The translations under genes were made by a program, and so were the position numbers. From Lachnospiraceae bacterium (GTDB lineage: Bacteria; Bacillota; Clostridia; Lachnospirales; Lachnospiraceae), in NCBI GenBank assembly GCA_016281605.1, contig JAEEJA010000073.1, positions 1-52,042 of the forward strand: a stretch of DNA of 52,042 nt. Reading direction: 5' to 3'. The stretch's first letter is position 1. Every line of letters starts with the position of its first letter. Below the pieces are notes generated by a model, which did not search any database, had not been told where the DNA came from, and saw nothing but the letters and a program-made list of their open reading frames with translations. Below, piece after piece: positions 42,486 to 52,042 of the stretch.

Positions 42486-45400
42486 TCAACCGGTCATATA
42501 GATATTTCCATATTTGAATGTATCTGATACCTCACCTCTCCTGATTTTTGCATTCGGTTTGATTATCTGGTCATAACGATGTACAAACAGATATGCCCTG
42601 CAGCTCGTTAAGTGCTTATTGTCATCTGTCTTGGCAAATACACCCGTGTTTATATCCACCACGGAACCGGTCGTGTCAAGAAGTTCCTCCCATGTACCGT
42701 AAGGATTGCTCTGACTTTCCTTTGATGGAACGGCATATCCTGTACAAAGCACAACATTACTGAGAGCAGATACTTTTACACTCTTGTTGTCGATGGTCAG
42801 CGTATCCGATGTGGTCTCATAGAGATATATCGTCCTGCCGGATGTCCCTGAATTCAGGGAAACATCGGATACAAGACTGTAGCTGACTCCATTGTGCTTT
42901 ATCTCTTTCTCCGGTGTGCCGCCAACTACACAAATGATATCATGGATCGTATCCTCTGCCACCACTATGTTGTCAAAATCCATGTTAAAGTCTGACCAGT
43001 CCTCATCCTCGCTCTCACTGTCTCCATCCGCGAACAATCCATCACTGCTTCCTGCGTCCTCAGCAGCCTCCGCCATGGCATCCTTGTCGATCATTTTATA
43101 GACAAGATAGACAGCGTCACCACCGGCATTTATATTGAGACTCGCATTTACAAAATAATTGTATCCCCCCTCCATCATCCTGGACATAAGCTCTGTTTTA
43201 TCCTTTGCCTTAAAGACATTCATCTCACTGATAGCTGCGTCGTTGGTGTCATGCTTAGTATGGATGAAAAGATTCAGTCCCGGCATGGATGACATATATA
43301 CAGCCTTTGACTTCAAAACTTTTTCCTTGCTTTCTTCCGAAGAAGTCTCTATATTCACCGATTTCCTGTTAAGTGACAAAGCGGATATACCCAACGCGTT
43401 TTTGATGATCTGTGTGAGAACAGATTTCTTTTCAGCTGTCCCGTATTCATCCGGTGAACTGACAGCTACTACCGTGCCGCATCCCTCACTGAGTGCTTCC
43501 TTATCAAATACCAGGTCTGTCATCGGCAGTCCCGGACATGCGCCGGGGCTTTTGGTATAAAACATCCAGTAGCCATTCACGCTGTCCCCTGTCCTATGGT
43601 ACTCAACGCCGTTTATCTTGATCTTTTCATTCGGTCTTTCATTTGACTTATAGAACATAAGACCCGTGATAGCCTGATCCTCGTTGTCTGTACGTGAAAC
43701 GCCTATATATGTCGCTTCCGAGTTGTTCGCATCATACTTGTTGTACCATACATTTCCCTGCTCGGCTGCAATGTTGTAGTTATATACCTCACCGTCAACC
43801 TTTGTAAATAGCCCCATTTTGGCAGCGTCATCTGAAAAACTGTCTAAATAACGCTTCTCATGATCTTCGTACTCGCCGTTCTCTTTCTCAGGTCTTTTAT
43901 AGGTCGATACCTCGATGGCGGATATGTATTTGGGCTTCTCTGCTTCCGCGCCCTTCAAATATATATACGCCCCACTTGCTTTTTGGTCATCAGACTCATA
44001 AGCGATGTTCACGGGACCGGAATAGGGATTGGAAAATCTCTTCACACTGTGAAATCCTGCCATTCCACTGCCGTCCGTAGTCACCTTGATATCTGTGAGT
44101 TTCAGCGGAGTACCACCGTCTATGGCACCGAGAAGATAAAGTCCCTGCAGTCTGAACGGCGACTCGTTCCATGATATGTTATCCTCGACCTTATGTTTTT
44201 GTTTCACACCTCTTGCCAATGGAGGATTGATATAGGAGAGCTTCGAAGAATACTTCATCATCTCGTCTCCCGTCGGTCTTCTCGAATCATGCTCACTCAG
44301 ATACAATGGTGAATCAAGGCATGCCTTGTCACTTAAGAGCACTGTCTCCGCAACCGTATAAAATCCTTTCGTATCCGCGATGCTCCTCTGGATAGATTGT
44401 GCCTTGGTCGTGGCTGTATATACACCCATATCGTAGACTGCGCGGTAAGGATTGTATGTGTAGCTGTATCCCATCCTGATCTTATATGGGTCATAGTAAA
44501 ATTCTCCCATGCTCGCAGGCCATGAATCGTTGAATTGCGCGAAATGTTCATCTTTGTTGGGAGCTATGGAGAACGGAGCCAGTTCAACACCGTAGTCTGT
44601 AAGTCCCAGCTCGCTCATAAATTGCTCCATGCTCTTTGTCTTCGAGGTCTTTCTCGTTGTGACCATCTGAATGCCTGCAAGGTATTTCTCACCGGATGTA
44701 AATGTTTCTTTCGGCTTGAAGTACAGATACAATGGTGTTTTTGTTCTCGAGCCATAATAAATGTTAAAAGCGTTACCTCCGGAGGGAAGGTTGACGGGCT
44801 CGTATTCACTTTCCGGCGGAAGAAGTTTTGTCTGCGCATTGAGCCCTGCAAATATCGGCGAACCTGCCGTCTTATATTTCGTCCATACAAGTGCCGATCC
44901 GTCGTCAAATGTCCCTGCGGTCGTGTAACTTGCAGAACCGAGACGAACATCACTATTGCCTGCCGGAACGATTCTTATATCGCGGATTGCATCCTTTTCC
45001 ACTTTCGTGGTTGCATATCCTATATAAGTAAACTTACCGTTAACCGAGAGGTTTCTGTCATAGACCCTGTACCCCTTCATCCTGGTGATTGCAGCTTTCG
45101 CTGCCGATTCAGTATCCTCATGAGATATGATTATGTCAAAAAGGTATGACCCTTCATCTATATTCACTGTCCCTTTATTTATTTCTTCTTCTACCTGGAT
45201 ATCACCGGATCCGAGAGCAGTATAGTGAAGATATATAGGCTTTGAACCGCCTTTCTTTCTCGTATAGGAATTTAAGTTTGCCGCTGACTTCTCGCCAAAG
45301 CCCTTTACACTGGTATATCCCTCGGGAGTGTTGATATCCTCAACTGTCCTGAAAAACGGCTTGTCATTTTTAACTACGATGGGCGTACCCAGATCCGCGC

Positions 45401-47384
45401 TCTTTGAATAGTACAAAAGATTCCATCGCTTACCGTCATCAGCGTTCAGATCCTGAGGATTCCCACTGCCGTTTGTCACAGGCAGGTATTTTATAAAAGC
45501 ACTTTTGTAAACATCATTTTTATATATCTGCTGAACATCATACAATTCAGTCGGCATATATGTGTAGTCTTCCTTGTCAGGATCCTTAAACTTACCAACG
45601 ATCCAGTGTACCAGATATACTATGCCGGCTATGACCAACGCCACAAGAGTCACCCAGCCTCCTATAACTGCCGCACAGCCGATGACGCCGCCTATGGAGG
45701 CAAATATCCCGGTCCCTACGGCTGCCACACATGTCGCCCATACGCTAAGTCCTGTGCCCGCTATCATGATGCCTATGGTGATGCATCCGGTGATAAGAGC
45801 GCATGTCGAGCATGCCAGACCTATATACATCATAGCAAGATTCATATTGTCATAAAACTCACCCTCTCTTGTAAGTTCCGTATAGAGGGTACCTGCCTTG
45901 TTCTGTCTGGTCGCCTCTGAAGTCAATGCTACAGGGTGCTCGTAGAACTCGTTATTGACACCTGCAAATACATCCACTGTACCGTCGCCATTTCCGACGC
46001 TTCGTATCATCTCCTTTGCCTTAGCCATTTTATCATCAAGTTCTTTATAAAACTCATCAGATGGATCAAGGTTCAGAGCCATTTGTACAAATCCGACAAT
46101 CTTCATGACTCCGTACTGGGCATCCGTCAACGCATGTACAAAAGGATACAGAGTGCGATAGTCTGCACGTTCTTTATAAGTCTTCTCACCGAGCTTAAGG
46201 AAATAATCTCCCGCCTTCATGTTTCCTATAGTAAACTTGTTCAGTTTTCCGTATGCTACTTCATACGCAAGGTCGGGAGCGCGCTCATCCTCGTTGCCTG
46301 CATCTATGATATCCTGACAATTCTCAGGCGTTATCTCCGTTTCATCCGAAGCTCCGCTCACCTTCGCCAGTGCGACCTCTCCGTTCTTTTTGTGTTTTTC
46401 CGCTGCTCTGTAGCCCTCAGCAAAAGTCTGCAATTGTTTTTGTAACTCAACCGCATATTCATAATATGAACTGTCTGCCACGGCAGCTCCGCCGGCCGCC
46501 TCCATGGTTTTTTTAATACTTTCCGTGGAATCAGGGATTCTACCTACCCAGCCTGATCCTTCTTCCGTTACGCCAAGTGACAGATAAGTGTAAAGTGCCG
46601 TGAGGGCTCCTCCGTTCATACGGATGACAAGTGTCTTCAATATTTCCTGATCGACTTTCCCAGATGACAGATAATCACCGAGGTATACCCTGTCATCATT
46701 TTTATTATTGTTTTCCATGCTGTCGCTTCCAAAATTGATTCCCGACGTGCCCAAAGCATTTGCAAGATTTTTACTACTTGATTTCGAGAAATAAAGTGTA
46801 TTTAAGCACTCTTTGGCTTTTTTTGCAGCAGTGCTTCCTTTTTTTACATTGGCGGCAAACTCCGATGCAGCCTCTACGATATCGGCAACAAGTCCGTCTA
46901 ACTTGTCATACTGCGACTCAACTATCTTCTTATAATCAAAAAACTCATAACCGTGATTCATCTCCAGCATACGGATATCGGTGATGGCATCGGCTCTGTT
47001 TTTTGATATTTTGTAGCCAAGCAGGATGTGGTCCCTTTCTGTCCACTCGTTCAGATCCACAGGAGAATTATTCTCTGAAACAATGGTCCATCCGTCAGCT
47101 TTGGCCTGCTTTACAACGGATGATTGATTTTCCCCATCTGTTCTGAAAAGACGCAGCTCCGAGACATATTCTTCGGATGCAGTATTTCCTGTATTAACTG
47201 CCATCTGAGTCCCGGTTTCAGCTGCCTTACTAACCTTTACCGCAGCGTTAGCCAAAGCCGAAGTCTGTGTGACAGCTCCCTTCGATACGGGATGCCAGTC
47301 GCTCATCGTCGGCTCTGCAATTAGCATTGCTGCTAATCCTAAGGCTGTTATTTTTTTTAATATGGATCTAAGCTTGGTATTCAT
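42486..47384 (-). CDS. Giant exported protein (about 1,632 residues) with repeated 'AITDI' modules
   Basis: Not recognised as a named family. A signal peptide-like start is followed by a module with DLNEWTERDHILLGYKIS and DAITDIRM, then a helical region. Residues about 511-593 form a strongly hydrophobic segment with several helices. The C-terminal thousand residues repeat shorter units ending in patterns such as AIRDIRI, AITGLMF, AISEMNV, each preceded by YIGY/YLVY-like strands. The segment DVFAGVNNEFYEHPVAL (near 465) matches EGVDR..F.GGVAVT of the two paralogues. No C-terminal anchor was seen. The ATG at 47384 follows GGAAGGGAGAATT. Confidence 0.72.
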   Translation of the reverse strand: MNTKLRSILKKITALGLAAMLIAEPTMSDWHPVSKGAVTQTSALANAAVKVSKAAETGTQMAVNTGNTASEEYVSELRLFRTDGENQSSVVKQAKADGWTIVSENNSPVDLNEWTERDHILLGYKISKNRADAITDIRMLEMNHGYEFFDYKKIVESQYDKLDGLVADIVEAASEFAANVKKGSTAAKKAKECLNTLYFSKSSSKNLANALGTSGINFGSDSMENNNKNDDRVYLGDYLSSGKVDQEILKTLVIRMNGGALTALYTYLSLGVTEEGSGWVGRIPDSTESIKKTMEAAGGAAVADSSYYEYAVELQKQLQTFAEGYRAAEKHKKNGEVALAKVSGASDETEITPENCQDIIDAGNEDERAPDLAYEVAYGKLNKFTIGNMKAGDYFLKLGEKTYKERADYRTLYPFVHALTDAQYGVMKIVGFVQMALNLDPSDEFYKELDDKMAKAKEMIRSVGNGDGTVDVFAGVNNEFYEHPVALTSEATRQNKAGTLYTELTREGEFYDNMNLAMMYIGLACSTCALITGCITIGIMIAGTGLSVWATCVAAVGTGIFASIGGVIGCAAVIGGWVTLVALVIAGIVYLVHWIVGKFKDPDKEDYTYMPTELYDVQQIYKNDVYKSAFIKYLPVTNGSGNPQDLNADDGKRWNLLYYSKSADLGTPIVVKNDKPFFRTVEDINTPEGYTSVKGFGEKSAANLNSYTRKKGGSKPIYLHYTALGSGDIQVEEEINKGTVNIDEGSYLFDIIISHEDTESAAKAAITRMKGYRVYDRNLSVNGKFTYIGYATTKVEKDAIRDIRIVPAGNSDVRLGSASYTTAGTFDDGSALVWTKYKTAGSPIFAGLNAQTKLLPPESEYEPVNLPSGGNAFNIYYGSRTKTPLYLYFKPKETFTSGEKYLAGIQMVTTRKTSKTKSMEQFMSELGLTDYGVELAPFSIAPNKDEHFAQFNDSWPASMGEFYYDPYKIRMGYSYTYNPYRAVYDMGVYTATTKAQSIQRSIADTKGFYTVAETVLLSDKACLDSPLYLSEHDSRRPTGDEMMKYSSKLSYINPPLARGVKQKHKVEDNISWNESPFRLQGLYLLGAIDGGTPLKLTDIKVTTDGSGMAGFHSVKRFSNPYSGPVNIAYESDDQKASGAYIYLKGAEAEKPKYISAIEVSTYKRPEKENGEYEDHEKRYLDSFSDDAAKMGLFTKVDGEVYNYNIAAEQGNVWYNKYDANNSEATYIGVSRTDNEDQAITGLMFYKSNERPNEKIKINGVEYHRTGDSVNGYWMFYTKSPGACPGLPMTDLVFDKEALSEGCGTVVAVSSPDEYGTAEKKSVLTQIIKNALGISALSLNRKSVNIETSSEESKEKVLKSKAVYMSSMPGLNLFIHTKHDTNDAAISEMNVFKAKDKTELMSRMMEGGYNYFVNASLNINAGGDAVYLVYKMIDKDAMAEAAEDAGSSDGLFADGDSESEDEDWSDFNMDFDNIVVAEDTIHDIICVVGGTPEKEIKHNGVSYSLVSDVSLNSGTSGRTIYLYETTSDTLTIDNKSVKVSALSNVVLCTGYAVPSKESQSNPYGTWEELLDTTGSVVDINTGVFAKTDDNKHLTSCRAYLFVHRYDQIIKPNAKIRRGEVSDTFKYGNIYMTG

Positions 47385-47430
47385 AGCAATTCTCCCTTCC
47401 GTCTTCTGCATCCGAAGTTTGTGGTTACAC

Positions 47431-49899
47431 TTAACTGTGTGCCTGTCTTTTTTTGCGCCGCCTGCTTGTAGTTATCGTTCCGATAAAAACACCTGCCACA
47501 ACACCTACAGCACCGATCAGGGCAACCACACCGGTGCTGACTGTCGTGCCGGCATCCTTCGCTTCTGCCAGTGGATCGCTATAGTTTGTCTGTGCATCCG
47601 AATGCATGAAGAATAAATATGTGCCGTGGTTTTTATCATTATATGAATATCCGTTGTCGCCATCTGCAAATGTCAGATTCTGTGGTACATTCGGTGTACC
47701 GAACATATGGAGGGGTGCATATCCCTCTACGGGTGTCTGGGCATTTCCGGTCTTAACGATTATATCGCTTCCATTACCGGGTGCCACAATAGGACTTCCG
47801 GCTTTTTTATCCTTTGTACAGTACAATGCCAACCACTGTCTGGAGCTTCCTGCATTCAAGTCACCCGGCCGCCCGTCCTGGTCACGAACGCTCTTATAAG
47901 CCACATAAGCTGCCTCTTCATTCTCGCTATAGCTGATATCGACCATATGATGGGGTATCTGTATATGTTCTACATGATAATATTTATACATTGCTATCGA
48001 AGTAAGTACTATATCTGTCACAGCCAAAGCAATCGTGAATATCGTAGCTCCCCATTTAAGACCATTATATATATTATATTTAGGGTTGGCAACTTCAACC
48101 TGCTTTGTTATTTTTTTACTCTCTACACTTGTCTTCAGTTGATTAAATGCCGCTTTAGCCTCGCTGCCTTCCTTTCCGGCCCGTTCTGCAAATGTTTCAA
48201 ATTCATCAATAGTATCAATAGTGGTTCCAAAATTTTTATTTATATACGTAACAGCTTTACTTCCAAAATTTTCATTTAATTCAGCTACAGCTGCTGCTTG
48301 CGCGTTTTTGCCTCCATCTACAAATGCGGTTGCAGTCTTAGCAATTATATCATTAAATCCACTTATCATTTTTTCTTCAGTACTCATGGCTACGATTTTA
48401 TTAATTGTATTTGCCGTAAACTTCTGTGCAACAGCAAATCCAACAGCTGCACACGATAACGTGGCTGCGCTTACCCCCAGAGCTATCGATAACACTGCCG
48501 GTGCACCATTCTTGAAGAAAACTCCCGACCATGAACCGGATACACCGTTAGAATATTTTTTTGCAGTCGTGGTTACCGCAACTCCACCTCCAAATACATC
48601 CCGGTCTACACCTTCATATATTGATATTTTCTCACCGTTATTTAAATTCTTTATTGAATTTTCTATAGTATTTGTATATTCATCAAGTGCTTCCTTGTCT
48701 TCTCTGGATGACAGCTTTGACAGAGTGCCTGCCATACCGGCATCATTGTTGTTGCAGATGTTGGCTCCGAAAGCATTCTGAATAAGATTGTATATTCCCA
48801 CAGACTCACTGAGCGCGGCTATCTGACCTTTGCTCAGACATGCAGCCATTGGATAGAGCACCTCTATACCTTCTCTTTTTATCTCGTCAGCTGTCTTTGC
48901 AAATAAGCTTAACAATGTATCATCTTTTCCATATTCATATCCTATCAGTGATATAAGTGTGATCACCTCCTGGTAATCAGCAAATTCTTCACTGTCTATA
49001 TCCTTATCTTTCACCCAATCAAGAAGTTCTATCAGACCGGCATCTTCAAGACCGTACTTTTTCTGGAAATCACCAAAGTCTGCGACTCTGTCACTGATAT
49101 CACCCCAGTTCTCAAGGATCAGATTTGCTGTCTCTTTGTATTGTTTGTCCAGTGTTTTTGTGACGTTTCCCGTTGACATGTTCTTGGAAAATGCATTTTT
49201 CAGCATATCATAACTTCCGAGCTTGCTCAAACGGTCAAGCCAGGTAGTCTTGCTCACATCGCAGGCAGATGCCAACTGTTGCTGGATGGTAAGCACTACC
49301 AAGCCGTTTGCCTGAAGCAGGATATCTGCAAGCTTTTCTTCATCCGCAGTAAGCAGGAGATCCCCCAATAACTGTCCTGAATCATCCTCTTTATAGATAT
49401 TCATAAAATCATGTGCTTTTACGGCTACAGGCACATTATTTTCATAATTGGTCCTGTACTCATCGATCATCACTCTCATGTTTTTTACTATATCCACGTA
49501 TTGCTCTCTCTGGTCTTTCAGGAGTCTCTCATATTCTCCCTCAGAGTAATTTCCCCGTTCGTTCATGACACCCAGATCTGTGATGGCTTCGTTGGGATCA
49601 TTTGTTGTTCTGTAGCATAAGAAAACACCCTGTTCCTTGGTCATGGCTCCCGATGCTCCCGCATTTAAGTCCCCATCGACCACTTTCCACCCGTTACCCT
49701 GGGACTCGCACCACGCCCTGGCGTCATCTACAGAGCCCTCCTTTTTGATAAAAAGCCTAGTTTCTGCTATATAAGAAACATTTGTCTTGTTAGAAGCTGC
49801 TATTGATTTGCTTGGGCATATTGGCTGTACCGAACCTATAAATCCGATCGCCGCTACCAGCACAACAGCCAGTCCTCTTTTTAATATTGATGTTTTCAT
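47431..49899 (-). CDS. Exported protein with helical domain, two internal helices and C-terminal anchor (paralogue A)
   Basis: An 822-residue protein of unknown function. Order: signal peptide (1-35); a module with W..V..DLNAGASG, FLCYRTT and EAITDLGVM (about 45-115); a long helical domain to about 420; EKISIYEGVDRDVFGGGVAV; a helix near 463-485; a helical insertion to about 605; a helix near 616-637; a second module with DLNAGSSRQWLALYCTKD; and a C-terminal helix at about 786-809 with an RRRKKR tail, so it is anchored outside-facing. Closely related to the next gene upstream and more distantly to the 1,632-residue protein. 46-base gap to the latter. Confidence 0.72.
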   Translation of the reverse strand: MKTSILKRGLAVVLVAAIGFIGSVQPICPSKSIAASNKTNVSYIAETRLFIKKEGSVDDARAWCESQGNGWKVVDGDLNAGASGAMTKEQGVFLCYRTTNDPNEAITDLGVMNERGNYSEGEYERLLKDQREQYVDIVKNMRVMIDEYRTNYENNVPVAVKAHDFMNIYKEDDSGQLLGDLLLTADEEKLADILLQANGLVVLTIQQQLASACDVSKTTWLDRLSKLGSYDMLKNAFSKNMSTGNVTKTLDKQYKETANLILENWGDISDRVADFGDFQKKYGLEDAGLIELLDWVKDKDIDSEEFADYQEVITLISLIGYEYGKDDTLLSLFAKTADEIKREGIEVLYPMAACLSKGQIAALSESVGIYNLIQNAFGANICNNNDAGMAGTLSKLSSREDKEALDEYTNTIENSIKNLNNGEKISIYEGVDRDVFGGGVAVTTTAKKYSNGVSGSWSGVFFKNGAPAVLSIALGVSAATLSCAAVGFAVAQKFTANTINKIVAMSTEEKMISGFNDIIAKTATAFVDGGKNAQAAAVAELNENFGSKAVTYINKNFGTTIDTIDEFETFAERAGKEGSEAKAAFNQLKTSVESKKITKQVEVANPKYNIYNGLKWGATIFTIALAVTDIVLTSIAMYKYYHVEHIQIPHHMVDISYSENEEAAYVAYKSVRDQDGRPGDLNAGSSRQWLALYCTKDKKAGSPIVAPGNGSDIIVKTGNAQTPVEGYAPLHMFGTPNVPQNLTFADGDNGYSYNDKNHGTYLFFMHSDAQTNYSDPLAEAKDAGTTVSTGVVALIGAVGVVAGVFIGTITTSRRRKKRQAHS

Positions 49900-50041
49900 A
49901 CTAATCCACTCCTTTCCATAATGGTTGTCTTTTTTTCCTCTTTATCTTTCCTTAAAACTTACGTTTATCACTTTCTGAAAACATTCTACCAAGCTCTGTC
50001 CATCAATTGTCCATCAGAAGCTTCCTATGGTTTTTTCCCTA

Positions 50042-52042
50042 TCAGGATGCCCGTCTTTTTCTTCTGTAGACACCTATGGTCACTCCTCCGATAAAGATTC
50101 CTGTCACAAGACCGGCGGCACCGACCAGTATGATAACCCCGGTACTAAAAGCCGTTCCGGCATCCTTAGCCTCTCCCTGTGCCTCACCGGTACTTATCTC
50201 CGAAGTATCCGCATGTCGGAAAAAGAAATATGTGCCGTTATGCTCGTCGTTGTAAGACCATCCGTTCTCACCGTCGGCAAAGGTCAGATTCTGTGCCACG
50301 TTCGGCGAACCGAACAGATGGAGCGGTGAATATCCTGTCGGAATACTGTCACCACCTTTTCCTGTCTGAAGAATAAAATTACGCTCGTTCTTATCCGGAG
50401 CCAGTATCGGAGCACCTGCATCCCTGTCCCTTGTCGCATAAAGTGCAAGCCATTGCTTACAGGAGCCTCCGTTTGTATCTCCCGGGTTTCCATTATTGTC
50501 ATATACGCTTTTATACTCGATGTAGGATGTCCCTTGCGCTTCGTCATATGTCATATCGACCATATAACGGGGTATGGGCATATGCTCTCTGTGATAATAT
50601 TTATAAAGCGTTACGGCGGTCAGGGTAATATCAGCCACCGCAAGCAGCACCGCAAAGACAGCAAAACCTACCCTTAGAGCTTTAAACAGCTTATACACCA
50701 CGGATTCATTTCTCGCTATCACATCGAGCGTACACAACCCATTGAGAGCTGAGTCCTTTGTGCCATTATAAGCTTCTCCATATATGAAATTATGTCTCAT
50801 TGTCTCCACAGTGTTATTTCTTATATAATCGATTGTACCCTCTGACAGATCATATTGGACCATCCAACTCGTTAATTTGTTCTTTCCTCTCGTACTCTCA
50901 CTAAGCATTATATCGCGTGCCCCATCAAGGTTTACTTCGTAGGCTACACTCTGAGCAATCTTAAAGGTAAAAGAGCAGATCCCACTAAGTATTGATGATA
51001 CCGAAAGACCTATCATGCATTTTTTAAATCCGCCATTATCAACAAACCTGTCTGCCCAGCTTGCCTCGGTACCTTCACTGAACTTTTCTGCAGAACTCGT
51101 CACCGCCACTCCGCCTTCAAAGATCTGACGGTCTACTCCCTCATATACGGATATCTTCTCTCCGCCGGACCATTCGTCGATAGTTTTATCCACATAATCC
51201 GTAATCTCATTTATAGTTTCTTTTTCTTCCGTGCTGCTTTTTTCCTTAATCTCCGCACCTTGTCCATTACTATAATCATTGTATAGACTCGCCTTAAGTC
51301 CATCCTGAAGGATATTGAAAAAGCTGACAGTCCCGCGCATAGCGGCGATCTGTCCGTCTGACAGACTTGCTGCCAAAGGATACAGGTATTTGATGTTTTC
51401 GCCGTCAAACGCTTTTTTATCCTGATAAAAATAATCAAACAGGGTCTGCTCTGCGCTACTGCTCTCATCGACCTTATATTTATAACATCCCAAAGACTCA
51501 AGAGCGGATGACTCTACCAGAAATACTGAAGCATCACTGTCTCCGAATTCACCCTCAGCCCAGCTATCCAGTTCCTTTTCGCTCATCTCATCAAGACCGT
51601 ATTTTTTTATTTTATTTTTTATATTGGCAAAATGCTGATGGATATCATCCCACGAATCATATATCAGCATCGCTTTATCATGATAATTTTTCTCCAATGC
51701 GGCATCAGCTTTTCTTGCATTATTCTTATATGCATTCAGGAATTTCTTTCTGAGAGCACCGAAACTTCCAAGCTGTACCATGCGGTCAAGCCATGTCTTT
51801 TTACCCGTGTCGCAGGCTGCTGCTATCTGCTGCTGCACCGTCAGGACCATATTCCCGTTCATCTGCAATAAAAGATTTGCCAGATCAGAGTCGGAGATAC
51901 CAAGGAGAAGATCTCCAAGAAGCTTTCCCGAATCATCTTCAATATATGCATTTAAAAAATCATGTGATCTTACGGCAGTCGGAAGCTTTTTTTCATAATT
52001 GGTCCGATATTCCGACAACATATCCTTCATGTTATTCACCAT
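50042..52042 (-). CDS. Partial exported protein, paralogue B (5' end beyond window)
   Basis: 666 residues are in the window, and the gene runs on to the right: the first residue here, Met of MVNNMKDMLSEYRTNYEKK, lines up with residue 130 or so of paralogue A, so about 130 residues (signal peptide and first module) are missing. Shared landmarks: DDSGKLLGDLLL, QQQIAAACDTGKKTWLDRM, EKISVYEGVDRQIFEGGVAV (about residue 292), DLTYDEAQ... replaced by DTNGGSCKQWLALYATRD, HLFGSPNVAQNLTFADGENGWSYND, and a C-terminal helix with a YRRKRR tail. The similarity to paralogue A is strongest at both ends and weakest in the middle helical insertion. Confidence 0.8.
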   Translation of the reverse strand: MVNNMKDMLSEYRTNYEKKLPTAVRSHDFLNAYIEDDSGKLLGDLLLGISDSDLANLLLQMNGNMVLTVQQQIAAACDTGKKTWLDRMVQLGSFGALRKKFLNAYKNNARKADAALEKNYHDKAMLIYDSWDDIHQHFANIKNKIKKYGLDEMSEKELDSWAEGEFGDSDASVFLVESSALESLGCYKYKVDESSSAEQTLFDYFYQDKKAFDGENIKYLYPLAASLSDGQIAAMRGTVSFFNILQDGLKASLYNDYSNGQGAEIKEKSSTEEKETINEITDYVDKTIDEWSGGEKISVYEGVDRQIFEGGVAVTSSAEKFSEGTEASWADRFVDNGGFKKCMIGLSVSSILSGICSFTFKIAQSVAYEVNLDGARDIMLSESTRGKNKLTSWMVQYDLSEGTIDYIRNNTVETMRHNFIYGEAYNGTKDSALNGLCTLDVIARNESVVYKLFKALRVGFAVFAVLLAVADITLTAVTLYKYYHREHMPIPRYMVDMTYDEAQGTSYIEYKSVYDNNGNPGDTNGGSCKQWLALYATRDRDAGAPILAPDKNERNFILQTGKGGDSIPTGYSPLHLFGSPNVAQNLTFADGENGWSYNDEHNGTYFFFRHADTSEISTGEAQGEAKDAGTAFSTGVIILVGAAGLVTGIFIGGVTIGVYRRKRRAS

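Noticed and set aside
40912-46984. Several plus-strand frames of 60-200 codons over 41-47 kb
   Set aside because: All lie opposite long minus-strand exported proteins with signal peptides and good ribosome sites; their compositions look like antisense shadows.

Overview
The window looks like a chromosomal segment of a low-GC, Gram-positive Clostridia, most likely a Lachnospiraceae of the Butyrivibrio/Pseudobutyrivibrio type. This rests on AT-rich DNA with strong AGGAGG ribosome sites, a secreted CE3-like acetyl esterase, a xylulokinase-like FGGY kinase, lipoprotein and Sec signal peptides without outer-membrane genes, and LexA boxes of the Bacillus/Clostridium type. No rRNA, intact insertion sequence, CRISPR array or phage gene was seen.

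Layout. 0-3.4 kb: secreted SGNH esterase, two tRNA-Ser genes with their terminators, and a radical SAM/TSCPD gene pair. 3.4-5.5 kb: an array of hairpin repeats, then an SOS-controlled cassette (Y-family polymerase plus a YolD-like small protein). 5.6-12.4 kb: a CtpE-like P-type ATPase, a YdcF-family membrane protein, a fusion of a nucleosidase with a spore-photoproduct-lyase-like radical SAM domain, and an SDR oxidoreductase. 12.6-18 kb: an ABC transporter with two permeases (LnrLMN/SagGHI-like) facing a convergent NarL-type two-component system. 18-19.3 kb: a GNAT acetyltransferase and an orphan amino-acid-binding lipoprotein. 19.6-22.3 kb: the preQ0/queuosine operon queD-queE-folE-queC behind a preQ1-I riboswitch whose tail overlaps a terminator. 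22.5-28.9 kb: GAF-GGDEF cyclase, FecR-domain protein, a putative glycosidase-like protein, an acyltransferase, VanZ and an XRE regulator. 28.9-33.5 kb: FGGY kinase, HAD phosphatase and a SpoIIE/anti-sigma/STAS partner-switching set. 33.7-35.6 kb: a cytidylyltransferase plus 2-aminoethylphosphonate transaminase pair.

The most unusual part is 36-52 kb. A SARP-tailed response regulator, a membrane protein, a PrsW-like membrane protease and a LytS-like histidine kinase sit next to a run of at least five same-strand genes for large exported proteins: a beta-helix protein, an acidic membrane-anchored protein, a 1,632-residue protein and two close paralogues, one cut by the window end. Four of these five share a short recurring module with the signatures 'DLN...W..YLxYxxT' and 'AITDI'. 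The beta-helix protein does not. I read this as a candidate undescribed surface system with its own sensor; its function cannot be told from the sequence.

A second theme is recent tandem duplication. Short in-frame repeats (36-48 bp and low-complexity Asn codons) interrupt several adjacent genes at 9.5-17 kb, and two genes end inside tandem repeats that continue past their stop codons.
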